Assembly: GCA_964531675.1 (NCBI GenBank)
Contig: CAZHFW010000002.1
Coordinates: forward strand, 124,001-188,000
Source: CAZHFW01 sp964531675
Lineage (GTDB): Bacteria; Planctomycetota; Phycisphaerae; Phycisphaerales; UBA1924
Length of the DNA stretch: 64,000 nucleotides
Reading direction: 5' to 3'
In this document: in pieces, positions 47,172 to 56,400 of the stretch
Position numbering within the stretch: the stretch's first letter is position 1
Layout of the letters: every line of letters begins with the position of its first letter
Program-made: the position numbers and the translations under genes
The notes under the pieces: generated by a model
The model's database searches: none
What the model was told of the DNA's origin: nothing
The model's input: only the letters and a program-made list of their open reading frames with translations

Positions 47172-47777
47172 ATGGGGGAGCGATGGACGCCAACGCCATC
47201 GGGGCGGACGACTCCGGAAGGGGTGGTCGGGGCGGTGTATGAGAAGCTGCGCGCGGTGGCGCGGCAGCGGATGATGTTGGAGCGGGGCGGGGGCGCGGGG
47301 CACACGCTGGGGGCGACGGCGGTGGTGCACGAGGCGTTTGCGCGGCTCGCCAAGGGTGGCGGGGGAGCCGACGGCGGGCCGCGGTGGACTGATCAGGGCG
47401 CGTTCTTTGTGGCGGCCTCACGCGAGATCGAACGCGTGCTGGTGGATCATGCGCGGGCGAAGTTTGCGGTCAAGCGTGGGGGGGATCCGGCGCAGACGGG
47501 CAGGGTTCGGGTGCCTTTGGACGTCGTGGATCTGGCCCGCGAGGCGGATTCGGCGTCGACGATGGCGTTGCACGAGGCGATTGTGCGCTTAGAGGAGGAG
47601 GATCCGCAGGCGGCGCTGGTGGTGCGGCTGCGGTTTTTCGGGGGTTTGTCGGTGCCGGAGACGGCGGTCGCGCTGGGGATTTCGGAGCGGACGGTGAATC
47701 GCGACTGGGCGTTTGCGCGGGCGTTTCTGGGGGCGCATCTGGGTGCGGGAGCGGATGGCGAAGGGCAGGATGGGTGA
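47172..47777 (+). CDS. ECF sigma factor, Sigma70_ECF (planctomycete) type
   Basis: The 201-residue sigma-70 family factor directs RNA polymerase to a special promoter set. Region 2 includes VYEKLRAVARQRM, GATAVVHEAFARLAKGG, and FFVAASREIERVLVDHARAK. Region 4 contains LEEEDPQAALVVRLRFFGGLSVPETAVALGISERTVNRDW, with the recognition helix-turn-helix at its end. This is the planctomycete-expanded branch often encoded beside Ser/Thr kinases. Its stop overlaps the kinase start (ATGGGTGA), so the pair is coupled. Targets are unknown; the surrounding secreted-protein genes are candidates. Confidence 0.9.
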   Translation: MGERWTPTPSGRTTPEGVVGAVYEKLRAVARQRMMLERGGGAGHTLGATAVVHEAFARLAKGGGGADGGPRWTDQGAFFVAASREIERVLVDHARAKFAVKRGGDPAQTGRVRVPLDVVDLAREADSASTMALHEAIVRLEEEDPQAALVVRLRFFGGLSVPETAVALGISERTVNRDWAFARAFLGAHLGAGADGEGQDG

Positions 47778-50148
47778 GGCCTCGACCATCACGGTGAAAG
47801 AGCTTTTCCTGGCGGCGCGCGAGCTTGCGGGGGAGGAGCGGCGCGCGTATCTGACGGGGCGCTGCGCGGATGAGGGGGTGCGTCGGCGCGTGGAGGCGCT
47901 GCTGCGGGCGGAGTCGGCGATGGGGGTCGCGATGCTGGCGCCAGCGCCGGCGGCGTCCGAGACGCGTGACGAGCTCGAACGCTACGAGCTGCTGGAGGTC
48001 ATCGGGGAGGGCGGCTTCGGGACGGTGTATCGGGCCAGGCGTCGGAGCGGGGTGCGGGGGGAAGTGGCGATCAAGGTGTTGCGGCGAGGGATCGAGTCGG
48101 AGCAGGCGCTGGCGCGTTTCGGAGCTGAGCAGGCGCTCTTGGAGTCGATGGAGCATCCGGGGATCGCACGGGTGCTGGATGCGGGTCTGACCAGGTCGGG
48201 GCGTCCGTCGATCGTGATGGAGCTGGTACGGGGAGAGCCGATCACGGAGCTGGCGCGGCGTGAGCGGCTCACGGTGCGCGAGCGGATCAGGCTGATGGCG
48301 GAGGTGTGTCGCGCGGTGCAGCATGCGCACACCAAGGGCGTGATCCATCGGGATCTGAAGCCGAGCAACATTCTGGCGTGGCGTGATGCGGACGCCGGGG
48401 AGCGGGTGTTTCGCGCGAAGGTCATCGACTTTGGGGTGGCCAAGGCGTTGCAGGGGGCCGATGAGCCCGGGCTGACGGGGGCGATGGAGGTGCTTGGAAC
48501 GCCGGCGTACATGAGTCCGGAGCAGGCGCGGGGCGGCGCGGGGCTTGTGGATGCGCGGTCGGATGTGTACGCGCTGGGGGCGGTGCTCTATGAGCTGCTG
48601 GCGGGCGGGCCATTGATCGAGCCCGAGGCGTTGGCGGGGCTCGGACCGGCGGGGATAGAGCGGTTGATCACGGAGCGCCGGGTCGCGGCGCCGAGTCAGC
48701 GGTCGGGCGAGCGCGAGGTCCGGGGCGAGGCGGATTGGATCACGCTGCGCGCGATCGAGCAGGATCCGGAGCGGCGGTATGCGACGGCGGAGGCGTTGGC
48801 GGCGGATCTGGAGCGGATGCTGCGGGGGGAAGCGGTGGAGGCGGGGCCGGCGTCGGCGTGGTATCGCGTGTCGCGGTTGTATCGGCGGAATCGGGCGGCG
48901 GGGATGGCGCTGGTTGTAGCGGTGATCGCGCTGGGCGTGGGGACGATGATCGCGACGCGGCAGGCGGCGCTGGCGCGGGATGCGGAGCGGCGGGCGGAGC
49001 GAGAGAAGCGGATCGCGCAGACGATGGCGCGATTCCTGCAGCGGGACCTGCTGGGCTCGCTCAGGCCTGAGGCGGCGTTGTCCGGTGCGGGCGGGCGTGA
49101 TGTGCCGTTGCGTGAGGTTCTGGATCAGGCGGCGGCGCGGCTGGAGGAGGAGTCGAGGCCGGGCGGAGGTCTGGCGGAGGAGCCTGGGGTTCGGGCGGAG
49201 CTTCATCGGCAGTTTGCGAGCACGTACAAGGCGCTGGGCCGGATCGGGTCGGCGGAGGCGCACGCTCGGGCGGCGGTGGAGGCGGCGCGGGTGTCCGAGG
49301 ATGCGGGCGGGCGGACGGAGCTTCTGGCGCGGATTGAGCTAAGCCGGGCGCTGCTTGATGTCGGGAAGGCGGATGAGGCGATTGCCAGCGGCGAGGCGGC
49401 GCTGAAGCTGGCGGGGCGGTTGCCTGCGGATGACAAGGATCGGCTGGATGCGGAGCTTTTCCTGGGGGTGGCGCTGGGGAACACGGATCGGGATCTGGTG
49501 CGGGCGCGGGCGCTGTTTCGATCGGCGTACGAAGGGTTCGGGCGGGCCCACGGCCCGGAGCATCCATCCACGCTTTTTGCGGGGTATCTGTCGGCGCACA
49601 TGGCGCTGAAGATGGGCGATGTGGACGAGGGGGAGGCGCTGCAGCGGCGCATCTTCGAGGCGCGGCGGCGTGTGCTGGGGGCGCGGCATCCGGACACGCT
49701 CTGGTCGGGGCTCGAGCTGATCCGGGCCAAGGTTCATCGGGGGCAGATCGAGGCGGCGCTGCCGATGTTCGAGGAGGCGATCGGGGAGTGGTCGGCGGTG
49801 CTTGGTCCGGATCACGCCGATACGTTGGCGCTGGTTGAGGAGTATGCGAACTTCGTTGTGCAGCGGCGTGATCTGGAGAAGGCGCTGGGGCTCGAACGTC
49901 GGTTGTACGAGACGTGGAAGCGGGTGGGGGGCGAGGATCATCCGCGGACGATCCGGGCGGAGTCGGTGCTGGGGGAGGTCGAGTCACGCGGCGGCGCGTT
50001 TGATCGTGGACAGGGCTTGATGGAGGATGCGCGTGCGAGGCTGGAGCGGACGCTTGGCGATGCCCACTACGACGCGGCGTGGATCCGGGAGCGGGTCCGG
50101 CTGGGCGGGTTGGCGCGGGAGCGGGGATCCTGGGACGGCGTCCGGTAG
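47770..50148 (+). CDS. transmembrane Ser/Thr protein kinase with TPR sensor region
   Basis: The 792-residue protein has an N-terminal helical segment (about 1-65) and a Hanks-type kinase domain at about 73-345. Key motifs are GEGGFGTVYRA, the ATP Lys in VAIKVL, HRDLKPSNIL, DFGVAKAL and GTPAYMSPEQ. A membrane helix follows at about 375-392 (AGMALVVAVIALGVGTMI), then tetratricopeptide repeats to the end, outside the membrane if topology is canonical. All catalytic residues are present. The ATG at 47770 has AAGGG at fitting distance and overlaps the sigma gene; 47755 is an alternative. Kinases of this kind are proposed to control the partner ECF factor. Confidence 0.9.
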   Translation: MGEASTITVKELFLAARELAGEERRAYLTGRCADEGVRRRVEALLRAESAMGVAMLAPAPAASETRDELERYELLEVIGEGGFGTVYRARRRSGVRGEVAIKVLRRGIESEQALARFGAEQALLESMEHPGIARVLDAGLTRSGRPSIVMELVRGEPITELARRERLTVRERIRLMAEVCRAVQHAHTKGVIHRDLKPSNILAWRDADAGERVFRAKVIDFGVAKALQGADEPGLTGAMEVLGTPAYMSPEQARGGAGLVDARSDVYALGAVLYELLAGGPLIEPEALAGLGPAGIERLITERRVAAPSQRSGEREVRGEADWITLRAIEQDPERRYATAEALAADLERMLRGEAVEAGPASAWYRVSRLYRRNRAAGMALVVAVIALGVGTMIATRQAALARDAERRAEREKRIAQTMARFLQRDLLGSLRPEAALSGAGGRDVPLREVLDQAAARLEEESRPGGGLAEEPGVRAELHRQFASTYKALGRIGSAEAHARAAVEAARVSEDAGGRTELLARIELSRALLDVGKADEAIASGEAALKLAGRLPADDKDRLDAELFLGVALGNTDRDLVRARALFRSAYEGFGRAHGPEHPSTLFAGYLSAHMALKMGDVDEGEALQRRIFEARRRVLGARHPDTLWSGLELIRAKVHRGQIEAALPMFEEAIGEWSAVLGPDHADTLALVEEYANFVVQRRDLEKALGLERRLYETWKRVGGEDHPRTIRAESVLGEVESRGGAFDRGQGLMEDARARLERTLGDAHYDAAWIRERVRLGGLARERGSWDGVR

Positions 50149-50239
50149 GGGCTGAAGAAAATGAGCGAGCGGCTGGCGTGGTTCGGCGGTGGTTTGCGCT
50201 GATTCAGAGCGCGGCGATGCCGCGATCGGAGGCGCTGCC

Positions 50240-52417
50240 ATGCGGATCGGAGATCGGGTGTTTGTGGTCGGGCTCGTCGGGGTGGTCGCGGCGCTCGAGG
50301 GTCGGGCGCAGGAGATGATCAACCTTTCGCCGGGTTCGATTTCCGCGCAGGGGCAGTCGGTGAGCGACGGCGGTCTGGTGGTGGTGGGGACGCGGAGCGT
50401 GGGGACGCAGTTCCGGGGGTTTCGATGGACGGCGGGGACGGGAGCGGCGGCGTGTCCTCCGGCGTCCGACGGTGGGGAGTGGTGGTTTGCGGACGCGATC
50501 ACGCGCTCGGGTTCCGCGTATGTGGGGTCGGAGTGGGGCACGTCGGCGGGCCTGATGAACATCGGCGGTGCAACCCGAAGGCTGAAGACGGCGTTCCAGC
50601 AGACCGGGAGCACGGTGCGGGATGTTTCCGATGATGGGCAGATCGTGGTGGGATCGATCACGATTGGAGGCCATGCGAAGGCGGCGCGATGGAGGCCATT
50701 TACGACGATTGGTACGGGGATCGAGCTGATCGATCCGCCGGCGCCCTACATGAACGCGGCGGCGGTGGGCAGTTCGGGTGACGGCCAGACGCTGGCGGTG
50801 CTCGTGTACAACGACGATCTGATGATGCAGCTGCCTTGCGTGTGGACGGACGCGGGGGGATATCGGTTTCTGGAGCTTCCGCCTGACACGGCGCGGGGTT
50901 CGGTGACGGCGATCAGCCGGAACGGACGGTTTGCGGGGGGGCGCTGTACACCGATGAGCGGGTTGCCGAATCGGATCTGCCGGTGGGATCTGAAGACTGG
51001 CGAGCTGAAGGTGCTTCCGACGGGGAGCATGGAGCTGACCGGGCCTTCATCGATGTCGGAGGATGGTTCGACGATGATCGGCTCCGAGTGGGTTTACCGG
51101 CCCGAGTTCGGCGTGATGAAGATCCGTCAGGCGATGGCGGCGGCGGGGGTCGATCTGACGGATTGGGTGGGTTGGTTGAGCGGCGCGGCGATTTCGCCGG
51201 ACGGTGCGGCGCTGGTCGGTGAGGGGCAGCGGACCGACAGCAGGGGTGCGTTTTTGGCGCGGGGGCTCGGGTGGTGTCGTCCGACGTTCATCGGGCAGCC
51301 TGCGACGCAGTTCGTGTCGGTGGGCGATACGGCGCGGTTCGCGGTGGATGCGGGGGATCCGGCGGGGATCACGTATCAGTGGCTTCGGGGCGGGGCGGCG
51401 CTGGCTGACGGGGTGAGCGTGTCCGGGTCGGTGATCAGCGGCGCGCAGTCGCCTGTGCTGACGATTTCGAATGCGGGGCCTGCGGATGGGGATGTGTATG
51501 TGTGCCGTGCGAGCAAGTCGTGCGGCTCGACGGACAGCGCGGGCGCGAGGCTGATTCTCAACACGGGCTGCGGGGTGGTGACGGACGAGTTTGATGTTGG
51601 GGCGACGTGCCTGGGCGGATCGCAGGAGTGCGGGGTGGTGTCGGAGGTGAGCCGGGATACGTGCGGGGTGCTGAAGATCGAGTACATCACGGCGCCGACG
51701 CATTGCTCGAACGTGGGGATGCGGTTCTTCCTGGATGGCGTGCTGGCGGCGGAGACGCCTCCGGTCGGGCCTGGGGTGTCGAGCGGGGTGATTGATTTCG
51801 GTGTGGTGTCGGCGGGCGTGCATGTGATCGGGCTGGAGGCGATCGGCGAGGAAGGCGGCTGTAACAACGGCACGATCGAGACGTGGGCGGGCAAGCTCAA
51901 GGTCACGTACTGCGTGAGTGCGCCGGGCGTGCTTGCGCAGCCTGAGGGCGTGCGTGCGTGCACGAGCCAGGCGAGCGGGTTCACGGCGGCGTTCGATGGT
52001 GGAGGGCCGGCGGTGAAGCGCTGGCAGGTGGAGGATCCGCTGACGCCCGGCGTGTGGCGTGATCTGGTGGAAGGCGACAACAACTTCACGGGAGGGCCCG
52101 CGTCGCTGATCGCGGTTGGGGTCGCCGAGGGAACGGTGTGGATCACCCCCGGCGTCGGGTTCGCGTCGGAGTTCGCGGGTGTGGCGCGGGTGCGCTGTGC
52201 GGCGCAGAACGCGTGCGGATCGGTGGAGACGGATGCGGCCGAGCTTCGCGTGTGCGTCTCGGACCGCAACTGCGATCGCGAGGTTGACCTGCTCGACTTC
52301 TTCGAGTTCTTCAACTGCTGGGATCTGTCGGAGGCGTGCGCGGATGTGGATGGCAGCGGGGAGGTGGATCTGCTGGACTTCTTTGCGTTCTTCAACGCTT
52401 GGGATGTGGGGTGTTGA
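50240..52417 (+). CDS. secreted HAF-repeat protein with Ig-like modules and dockerin-like tail (6 of 11)
   Basis: The 725-residue protein has a signal peptide MRIGDRVFVVGLVGVVAALE. A propeller-like region of HAF-type repeats follows to about 350 (GQSVSDGGLVVVGT, VRDVSDDGQIVVGS, VTAISRNGRFAGG). Next is an Ig-like domain (VSVGDTARFAVDAGDPAGIT ... DGDVYVCRASKSCGS), a Cys-rich domain, and a second pre-tail module (VWRDLVEGDNNFTGGPASL). The tail is CVSDRNCDREVDLLDFFEFF / CADVDGSGEVDLLDFFAFF ending WDVGC. CGGAGG lies before the ATG. It follows the kinase gene by 91 bases. Confidence 0.8.
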   Translation: MRIGDRVFVVGLVGVVAALEGRAQEMINLSPGSISAQGQSVSDGGLVVVGTRSVGTQFRGFRWTAGTGAAACPPASDGGEWWFADAITRSGSAYVGSEWGTSAGLMNIGGATRRLKTAFQQTGSTVRDVSDDGQIVVGSITIGGHAKAARWRPFTTIGTGIELIDPPAPYMNAAAVGSSGDGQTLAVLVYNDDLMMQLPCVWTDAGGYRFLELPPDTARGSVTAISRNGRFAGGRCTPMSGLPNRICRWDLKTGELKVLPTGSMELTGPSSMSEDGSTMIGSEWVYRPEFGVMKIRQAMAAAGVDLTDWVGWLSGAAISPDGAALVGEGQRTDSRGAFLARGLGWCRPTFIGQPATQFVSVGDTARFAVDAGDPAGITYQWLRGGAALADGVSVSGSVISGAQSPVLTISNAGPADGDVYVCRASKSCGSTDSAGARLILNTGCGVVTDEFDVGATCLGGSQECGVVSEVSRDTCGVLKIEYITAPTHCSNVGMRFFLDGVLAAETPPVGPGVSSGVIDFGVVSAGVHVIGLEAIGEEGGCNNGTIETWAGKLKVTYCVSAPGVLAQPEGVRACTSQASGFTAAFDGGGPAVKRWQVEDPLTPGVWRDLVEGDNNFTGGPASLIAVGVAEGTVWITPGVGFASEFAGVARVRCAAQNACGSVETDAAELRVCVSDRNCDREVDLLDFFEFFNCWDLSEACADVDGSGEVDLLDFFAFFNAWDVGC

Positions 52418-52874
52418 AGGGGCCCAAGTGGCGAAATGGCCAAATGGCAAATTGCTAAATGGCCAAATGGCGGAGTGACTCGGGCGACCGGGAACTTGTT
52501 TGGGTGGTGATTGGGTTGGGGCGCCGGCTGGGTCTGCTGGGGCGTGTCGTCGTGGGTTGGGGTGTGGTGCCGGGGTTTGCCCGGGCTAAACCGGGATAGA
52601 AATGTCTTGTTGGGCGGTGTGGCGCGCGATAGCCTCTCGGAACCAGGAAATGGGGGGCGGTTTTCGCCCTGGGTGTCGGTCTGGGCACGTCGAGCCCGGG
52701 CGCTTGATCCTGCGGAGGGTCAGCGGCATTCGGGGTGGGGTCGTCCGCTGCTGGGCCGCGTGTGAGCGGAGCCGGCAACTGGTGGGTGTCGCAGGGGCTG
52801 GCGACGCGAGCTCGCGGGGGCGAGGTTCGGGACTCGGGGGCGATGCCTTCGGGCAGATAGAGGAGTGGATTCGA
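52418..52874. other. 457-base gap with dispersed repeat copy 3
   Basis: It contains the inverted repeat copy at 52431-52472, a GC-rich imperfect palindrome near 52572-52598 (GGTTTGCCCGGGCTAAACC is inside it), and a GATAGCCT element at about 52628-52635 that may be a -10. No coding ORF is convincing. Confidence 0.5.
52431..52472. repeat. dispersed AT-richer repeat, copy 3 (inverted)
   Basis: Two units of AAATGGCCAAATGG flank AAATTGC. Its reverse complement contains CATTTGGCCATTTAGCAATT, one mismatch from the core of copy 1. It begins 13 bases after the stop of the HAF-repeat gene. Confidence 0.65.
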
Positions 52875-54824
52875 ATGCAGAAGCATGGCAAGTCGGGTCG
52901 CGCGTTGATGGCGTTGCTCGGGGTTTGCGGCATGGCCATCGCGGGCGGGAACGCCTCGGCGCAGACCTGGACGAAGGTTGCGATCAATCCGCCGGAGGAG
53001 ATCGAGTTGATGCTCCTGCTGCCGGACGGCAGCATCATGGCGGGCCACACGTACGGCTCGGCGACGGGTTACGGCAAGACGTGGTACAAGCTCACGCCCA
53101 ACGCGGCGGGGAGCTATGTGAACGGGACGTGGACGGCGCTGGCGAGCTCGATCGACACGCGTCTGTGGTATTCCTCGCAGGTGCTCAAGGACGGGCGCGT
53201 GTTCGTGGCGGGCGGCGAGTACGGCTCGGGCAACGCGAAGGCCGAGGTTTACAACCCGACGACCAACACGTGGACGGCGGCGCCGATCCCGACGACCTTG
53301 CTGAATCCGGCGCAGACGTCGCCTGTGACGGGTCTGTCGCAGCAGTTCTATGACTCCAACAGCGAGATTCTGCCCAGCGGCAACGTGCTGATCACGCCGG
53401 TGTGCCCCAAGACGGCGAATCAGTCGCTGATCTACAACCCGACGACCAATACGTGGTCGGCGGGCCCGAACCTGCTGAATGCGTCCTATCAGGACGAGGC
53501 GACGTGGGTGAAGCTGCCTGACAACACGATTCTGACGAACGATCCGTTCGCGCTGAAGTCGGAGCGGTACAACCCGGCGACGAACTCGTGGATCAACGAC
53601 GCCACGCTGACGGCGCAGCTCTATGACTCCTTCGGGTTCGAGCAGGGCGGCGGCGCGCTGCTTCCCAACGGCAAGGTGCTGTTCCTGGGCGGCACGGGCA
53701 ATACGTGCCTGTACACGCCGACGGGCACGACGTCTCCGGGCACGTGGGCGACGGGTCCGGTGATGCCCGGCGGGCGCGGCATGCCTGACGCGCCGTGCGC
53801 GAACCTGATCAACGGCAAGGTGCTGGCGGCGATGAGCCCTGCGCCGACGAGCGCCAACCATTTCCCGACGCCGGTGTCGTTCTTCGAGTACGACCCGACG
53901 ACCAACGCGTGGTCTCAGGTGAACGCGCCGAACGGGACGACGACGGACAACATCTCGTCGTATCAGGCGCTGATGCTGAACCTGCCATCGGGGCAGATCG
54001 CGTATTCGCACTTCAAGTCCGAGGTGTGGATCTACACGCCGGCGGGCTCGGCGATCGCGGCGGGCAAGCCGACGATCCAGAGCATCACCAAGAACCTGGA
54101 CGGTTCGTTCCATCTGACGGGCCTGAAGATCAACGGCATCAGCGAAGGCGCCAGCTATGGCGACGACGCGCAGATGAACACGAACTATCCGATCGTGCGG
54201 ATCAATCACTCCAACGGGAACGTGTACTACGCGCGGACGCACGACTGGAGCTCGACGGGCGTGACGGCGGGCACGGCGGTGGGCACTTCCGCGACGACCG
54301 AGTACAACCTGCCGAGCATGCCGGCGGGTTCGTACACGCTGGTGGTCGTGGCCAACGGCATCGCGTCGGATCCGGCGGTTGGTCCTTCGATCACCGGTCA
54401 GCCGAACTCTTCGCAGACGGTCACGGCGGGCGACCCGGTGAGCATCGGCGTGGCGGCGGCGGGCACGGCGAACCTCAACTACCAGTGGCGCATCGGCACG
54501 ACGAACCTGGTCAACAGCGGCGCGATTTCGGGCGCGACGTCGTCGACGCTGGTGATCAACCCGGTTGCTTCGGGGAACGCGGCGGCCAACTACAACTGCG
54601 TGATCACCAACGCCCTGGGATCGGTGACGACCTGGGATTGCGAGATCAAGGTCCGCTGCAACATGGCGGACGTGAACGCGGACGGACAGCTCGACCTGGT
54701 CGACTTCTTCCAGTTCCTGGGTGATTTCGATCAGACGCTGCCCGGCGCCGACGTGGACGGCAACGGCGACGTGGACCTGGGCGACTTCTTCGGGTTCCTG
54801 GGCGCGTTCGACGCGGGCTGCTGA
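52875..54824 (+). CDS. secreted Kelch/galactose-oxidase-like protein with dockerin-like tail (7 of 11)
   Basis: The 649-residue protein has a signal peptide (MALLGVCGMAIAGGNASAQ) and a Kelch-type propeller at about 35-390 with units like LKDGRVFVAGGEYGSGNAKA followed by EVYNPTTNTWTAAP, repeated. The domain at about 395-500 (GASYGDDAQMNTNYPIVRI) matches the DUF1929/galactose-oxidase C-terminal Ig fold. An Ig-like domain follows, then the tail MADVNADGQLDLVDFFQFL / ADVDGNGDVDLGDFFGFL ending FDAGC. I could not identify the Tyr-Cys copper site of true oxidases, so enzymatic activity is uncertain. GAGGAG lies 9 bases upstream of the ATG. Confidence 0.82.
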   Translation: MQKHGKSGRALMALLGVCGMAIAGGNASAQTWTKVAINPPEEIELMLLLPDGSIMAGHTYGSATGYGKTWYKLTPNAAGSYVNGTWTALASSIDTRLWYSSQVLKDGRVFVAGGEYGSGNAKAEVYNPTTNTWTAAPIPTTLLNPAQTSPVTGLSQQFYDSNSEILPSGNVLITPVCPKTANQSLIYNPTTNTWSAGPNLLNASYQDEATWVKLPDNTILTNDPFALKSERYNPATNSWINDATLTAQLYDSFGFEQGGGALLPNGKVLFLGGTGNTCLYTPTGTTSPGTWATGPVMPGGRGMPDAPCANLINGKVLAAMSPAPTSANHFPTPVSFFEYDPTTNAWSQVNAPNGTTTDNISSYQALMLNLPSGQIAYSHFKSEVWIYTPAGSAIAAGKPTIQSITKNLDGSFHLTGLKINGISEGASYGDDAQMNTNYPIVRINHSNGNVYYARTHDWSSTGVTAGTAVGTSATTEYNLPSMPAGSYTLVVVANGIASDPAVGPSITGQPNSSQTVTAGDPVSIGVAAAGTANLNYQWRIGTTNLVNSGAISGATSSTLVINPVASGNAAANYNCVITNALGSVTTWDCEIKVRCNMADVNADGQLDLVDFFQFLGDFDQTLPGADVDGNGDVDLGDFFGFLGAFDAGC

Positions 54825-54853
54825 TTTTCGACCGTTGAGCCTATGATTTTCCC

Positions 54854-54881
54854 AGGCACCCCCGCGAGAGCGGGGGTGCTT
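54854..54881 (+). terminator. hairpin after the Kelch-type gene
   Basis: A 10-bp perfect stem (54856-54865 with 54870-54879), GAGA tetraloop, extended by weak pairs. Only a short T stretch follows, so termination strength is uncertain. Confidence 0.6.
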
Positions 54882-54989
54882 GATTGAGGGGCGCAAGGCG
54901 ACGCGCCCCGAGCGGGGACACTGAGGCGCGGGCTTCATCGGGGCGGCGACGGAACGCTGCGGCCGGGGGGGAGCTTGCGGGCTCGGCGG

Positions 54990-56180
54990 ATGAGACCGAT
55001 GCGATTGGGACCGATGTGTTTGGCGATGGCCGCCGCGTGGGTGGGAGCCCGGGATGCGGCTGCGCAGACGGTGTATCCGGTGGGCTTCGTGTGGAAGCGG
55101 GCGGCGGACTGGACGGCGCGGCCTGAGGCGGATCAGGGGTCGACGCGCGGCAATCCGGATGATGATGGGCTGGGTGTGCCGGTGTGGTGCGCCGAGTATG
55201 TCGAGCTCGGGGCGGGCGTTGGTGGGATCGGTTCGGATCTGCCTTGGTATGTGCGGTCCAATGTGGGTGAACTGACGCGGATGGTGTGGGACGGGCGGTA
55301 TCTGGACTCCACGCTGCAGGCGTGGGCCAGGAGCGATGATGCGGGGCCATTCATCACGCAGGCGGGGCTGTTTCATGTGCTGCAGCCTGTGACGCGCGAC
55401 TTTGCGCCGATCTCGAGATTCGCGTATGACGGCGGATGTGCGGCGGGCGTGCGTGTTCGCGGCACGCTCTCGGTGATCTGGACGGGCATTGCGCCGATGA
55501 GCAATCAGTCGCCCGATGATGTGGCGCTGGTGATCTGGAGGGCGGGGGGGCAGACCGAGCCCTTGCTGCTTCGGCATCTGGAGCGGCCATCGGGGAGCGA
55601 CACGCAAACGATCTGGGTGGATGCGCGGGCGACGCTTCAGCCCGGGGACAGTCTGGTGCTGACGCACCTGGGCACGGCGCCGGACATCCGCAACTGGATC
55701 TTCATGAGCGATGCGCTCTCGATCACGCTCGAGAGCTCGGGTCCGGCGATGGTGGAGCCGCCGGCGCGGACGGTGATGGGGCCGCATGGGGATGTGGAGA
55801 TTTCGATCGGCGGGCGTGGGGCGGGGGTGTGCCGGTGGTATCGCGATGATGTTGCGCTGAGCGAGGGTGATCAGGTGGGCGGGTCGGTCATCACGGGGGT
55901 GGCGTCGCGCACGCTTTTGATTCGGAATGTGGGCGTTGCGGACCAGGGGCGGTATCACTGCGTGGTTTCGGGGCCATGCGGGACGCGTGCGAGCACGGCG
56001 TCGCAGCTGGTGGTGTGCGCGGCGGATGTGTCGCGGGACGGCGTGCTGGATCTGCTCGACTTCTTCGACTTCCTGAACTGCATGGAGGACGGGTTCCTGT
56101 GCGCGGATGTGGATGGGGATGCGCAGGTGACGCTGGAGGACTTCTTTGTGTTCTTCTCGGCGTGGGACCAGGGCTGCTGA
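54990..56180 (+). CDS. secreted protein with Ig-like module and dockerin-like tail (8 of 11)
   Basis: The 396-residue protein has a signal peptide (LGPMCLAMAAAWVGARDAAAQ), an unrecognised beta-rich domain of about 230 residues, and an Ig-like domain (VCRWYRDDVALSEGDQV, NVGVADQGRYHCVVSG). The tail is AADVSRDGVLDLLDFFDFL / ADVDGDAQVTLEDFFVFF ending WDQGC. The middle of the tail reads NCMED instead of NCWD. The start is unsure: ATG codons at 54990, 54999 and 55014 are possible, and GGGGGAG sits rather far upstream of the first. Confidence 0.72.
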   Translation: MRPMRLGPMCLAMAAAWVGARDAAAQTVYPVGFVWKRAADWTARPEADQGSTRGNPDDDGLGVPVWCAEYVELGAGVGGIGSDLPWYVRSNVGELTRMVWDGRYLDSTLQAWARSDDAGPFITQAGLFHVLQPVTRDFAPISRFAYDGGCAAGVRVRGTLSVIWTGIAPMSNQSPDDVALVIWRAGGQTEPLLLRHLERPSGSDTQTIWVDARATLQPGDSLVLTHLGTAPDIRNWIFMSDALSITLESSGPAMVEPPARTVMGPHGDVEISIGGRGAGVCRWYRDDVALSEGDQVGGSVITGVASRTLLIRNVGVADQGRYHCVVSGPCGTRASTASQLVVCAADVSRDGVLDLLDFFDFLNCMEDGFLCADVDGDAQVTLEDFFVFFSAWDQGC

Positions 56181-56275
56181 GGGCTGAGGCGGGGGCGGCG
56201 GGGGGATCGACGAACCTCATGTTCGAGCGACCGGCGGCCTAAGGCACCCCCCTTGGCTGTTGTGTCGGGCGACCA

Positions 56276-56309
56276 AACAGCGCCTCCCGCTTCCGCGGGG
56301 GGCGTTGTT
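56276..56309 (+). terminator. hairpin terminator downstream of the preceding secreted-protein gene
   Basis: An approximately 15-bp stem with two G-T wobbles (56276-56290 with 56295-56309), TTCC loop, followed by GTTTCT. It lies about 95 bases beyond the stop codon. Confidence 0.6.
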
Positions 56310-56400
56310 GTTTCTGCGGGACTCGTGCAACTTCCGTGAGGTTGTTTGGTACGACCTTGGAGTCGGCCCATGTCGTGGCCCACTGCGCGGAGGATGTCCC

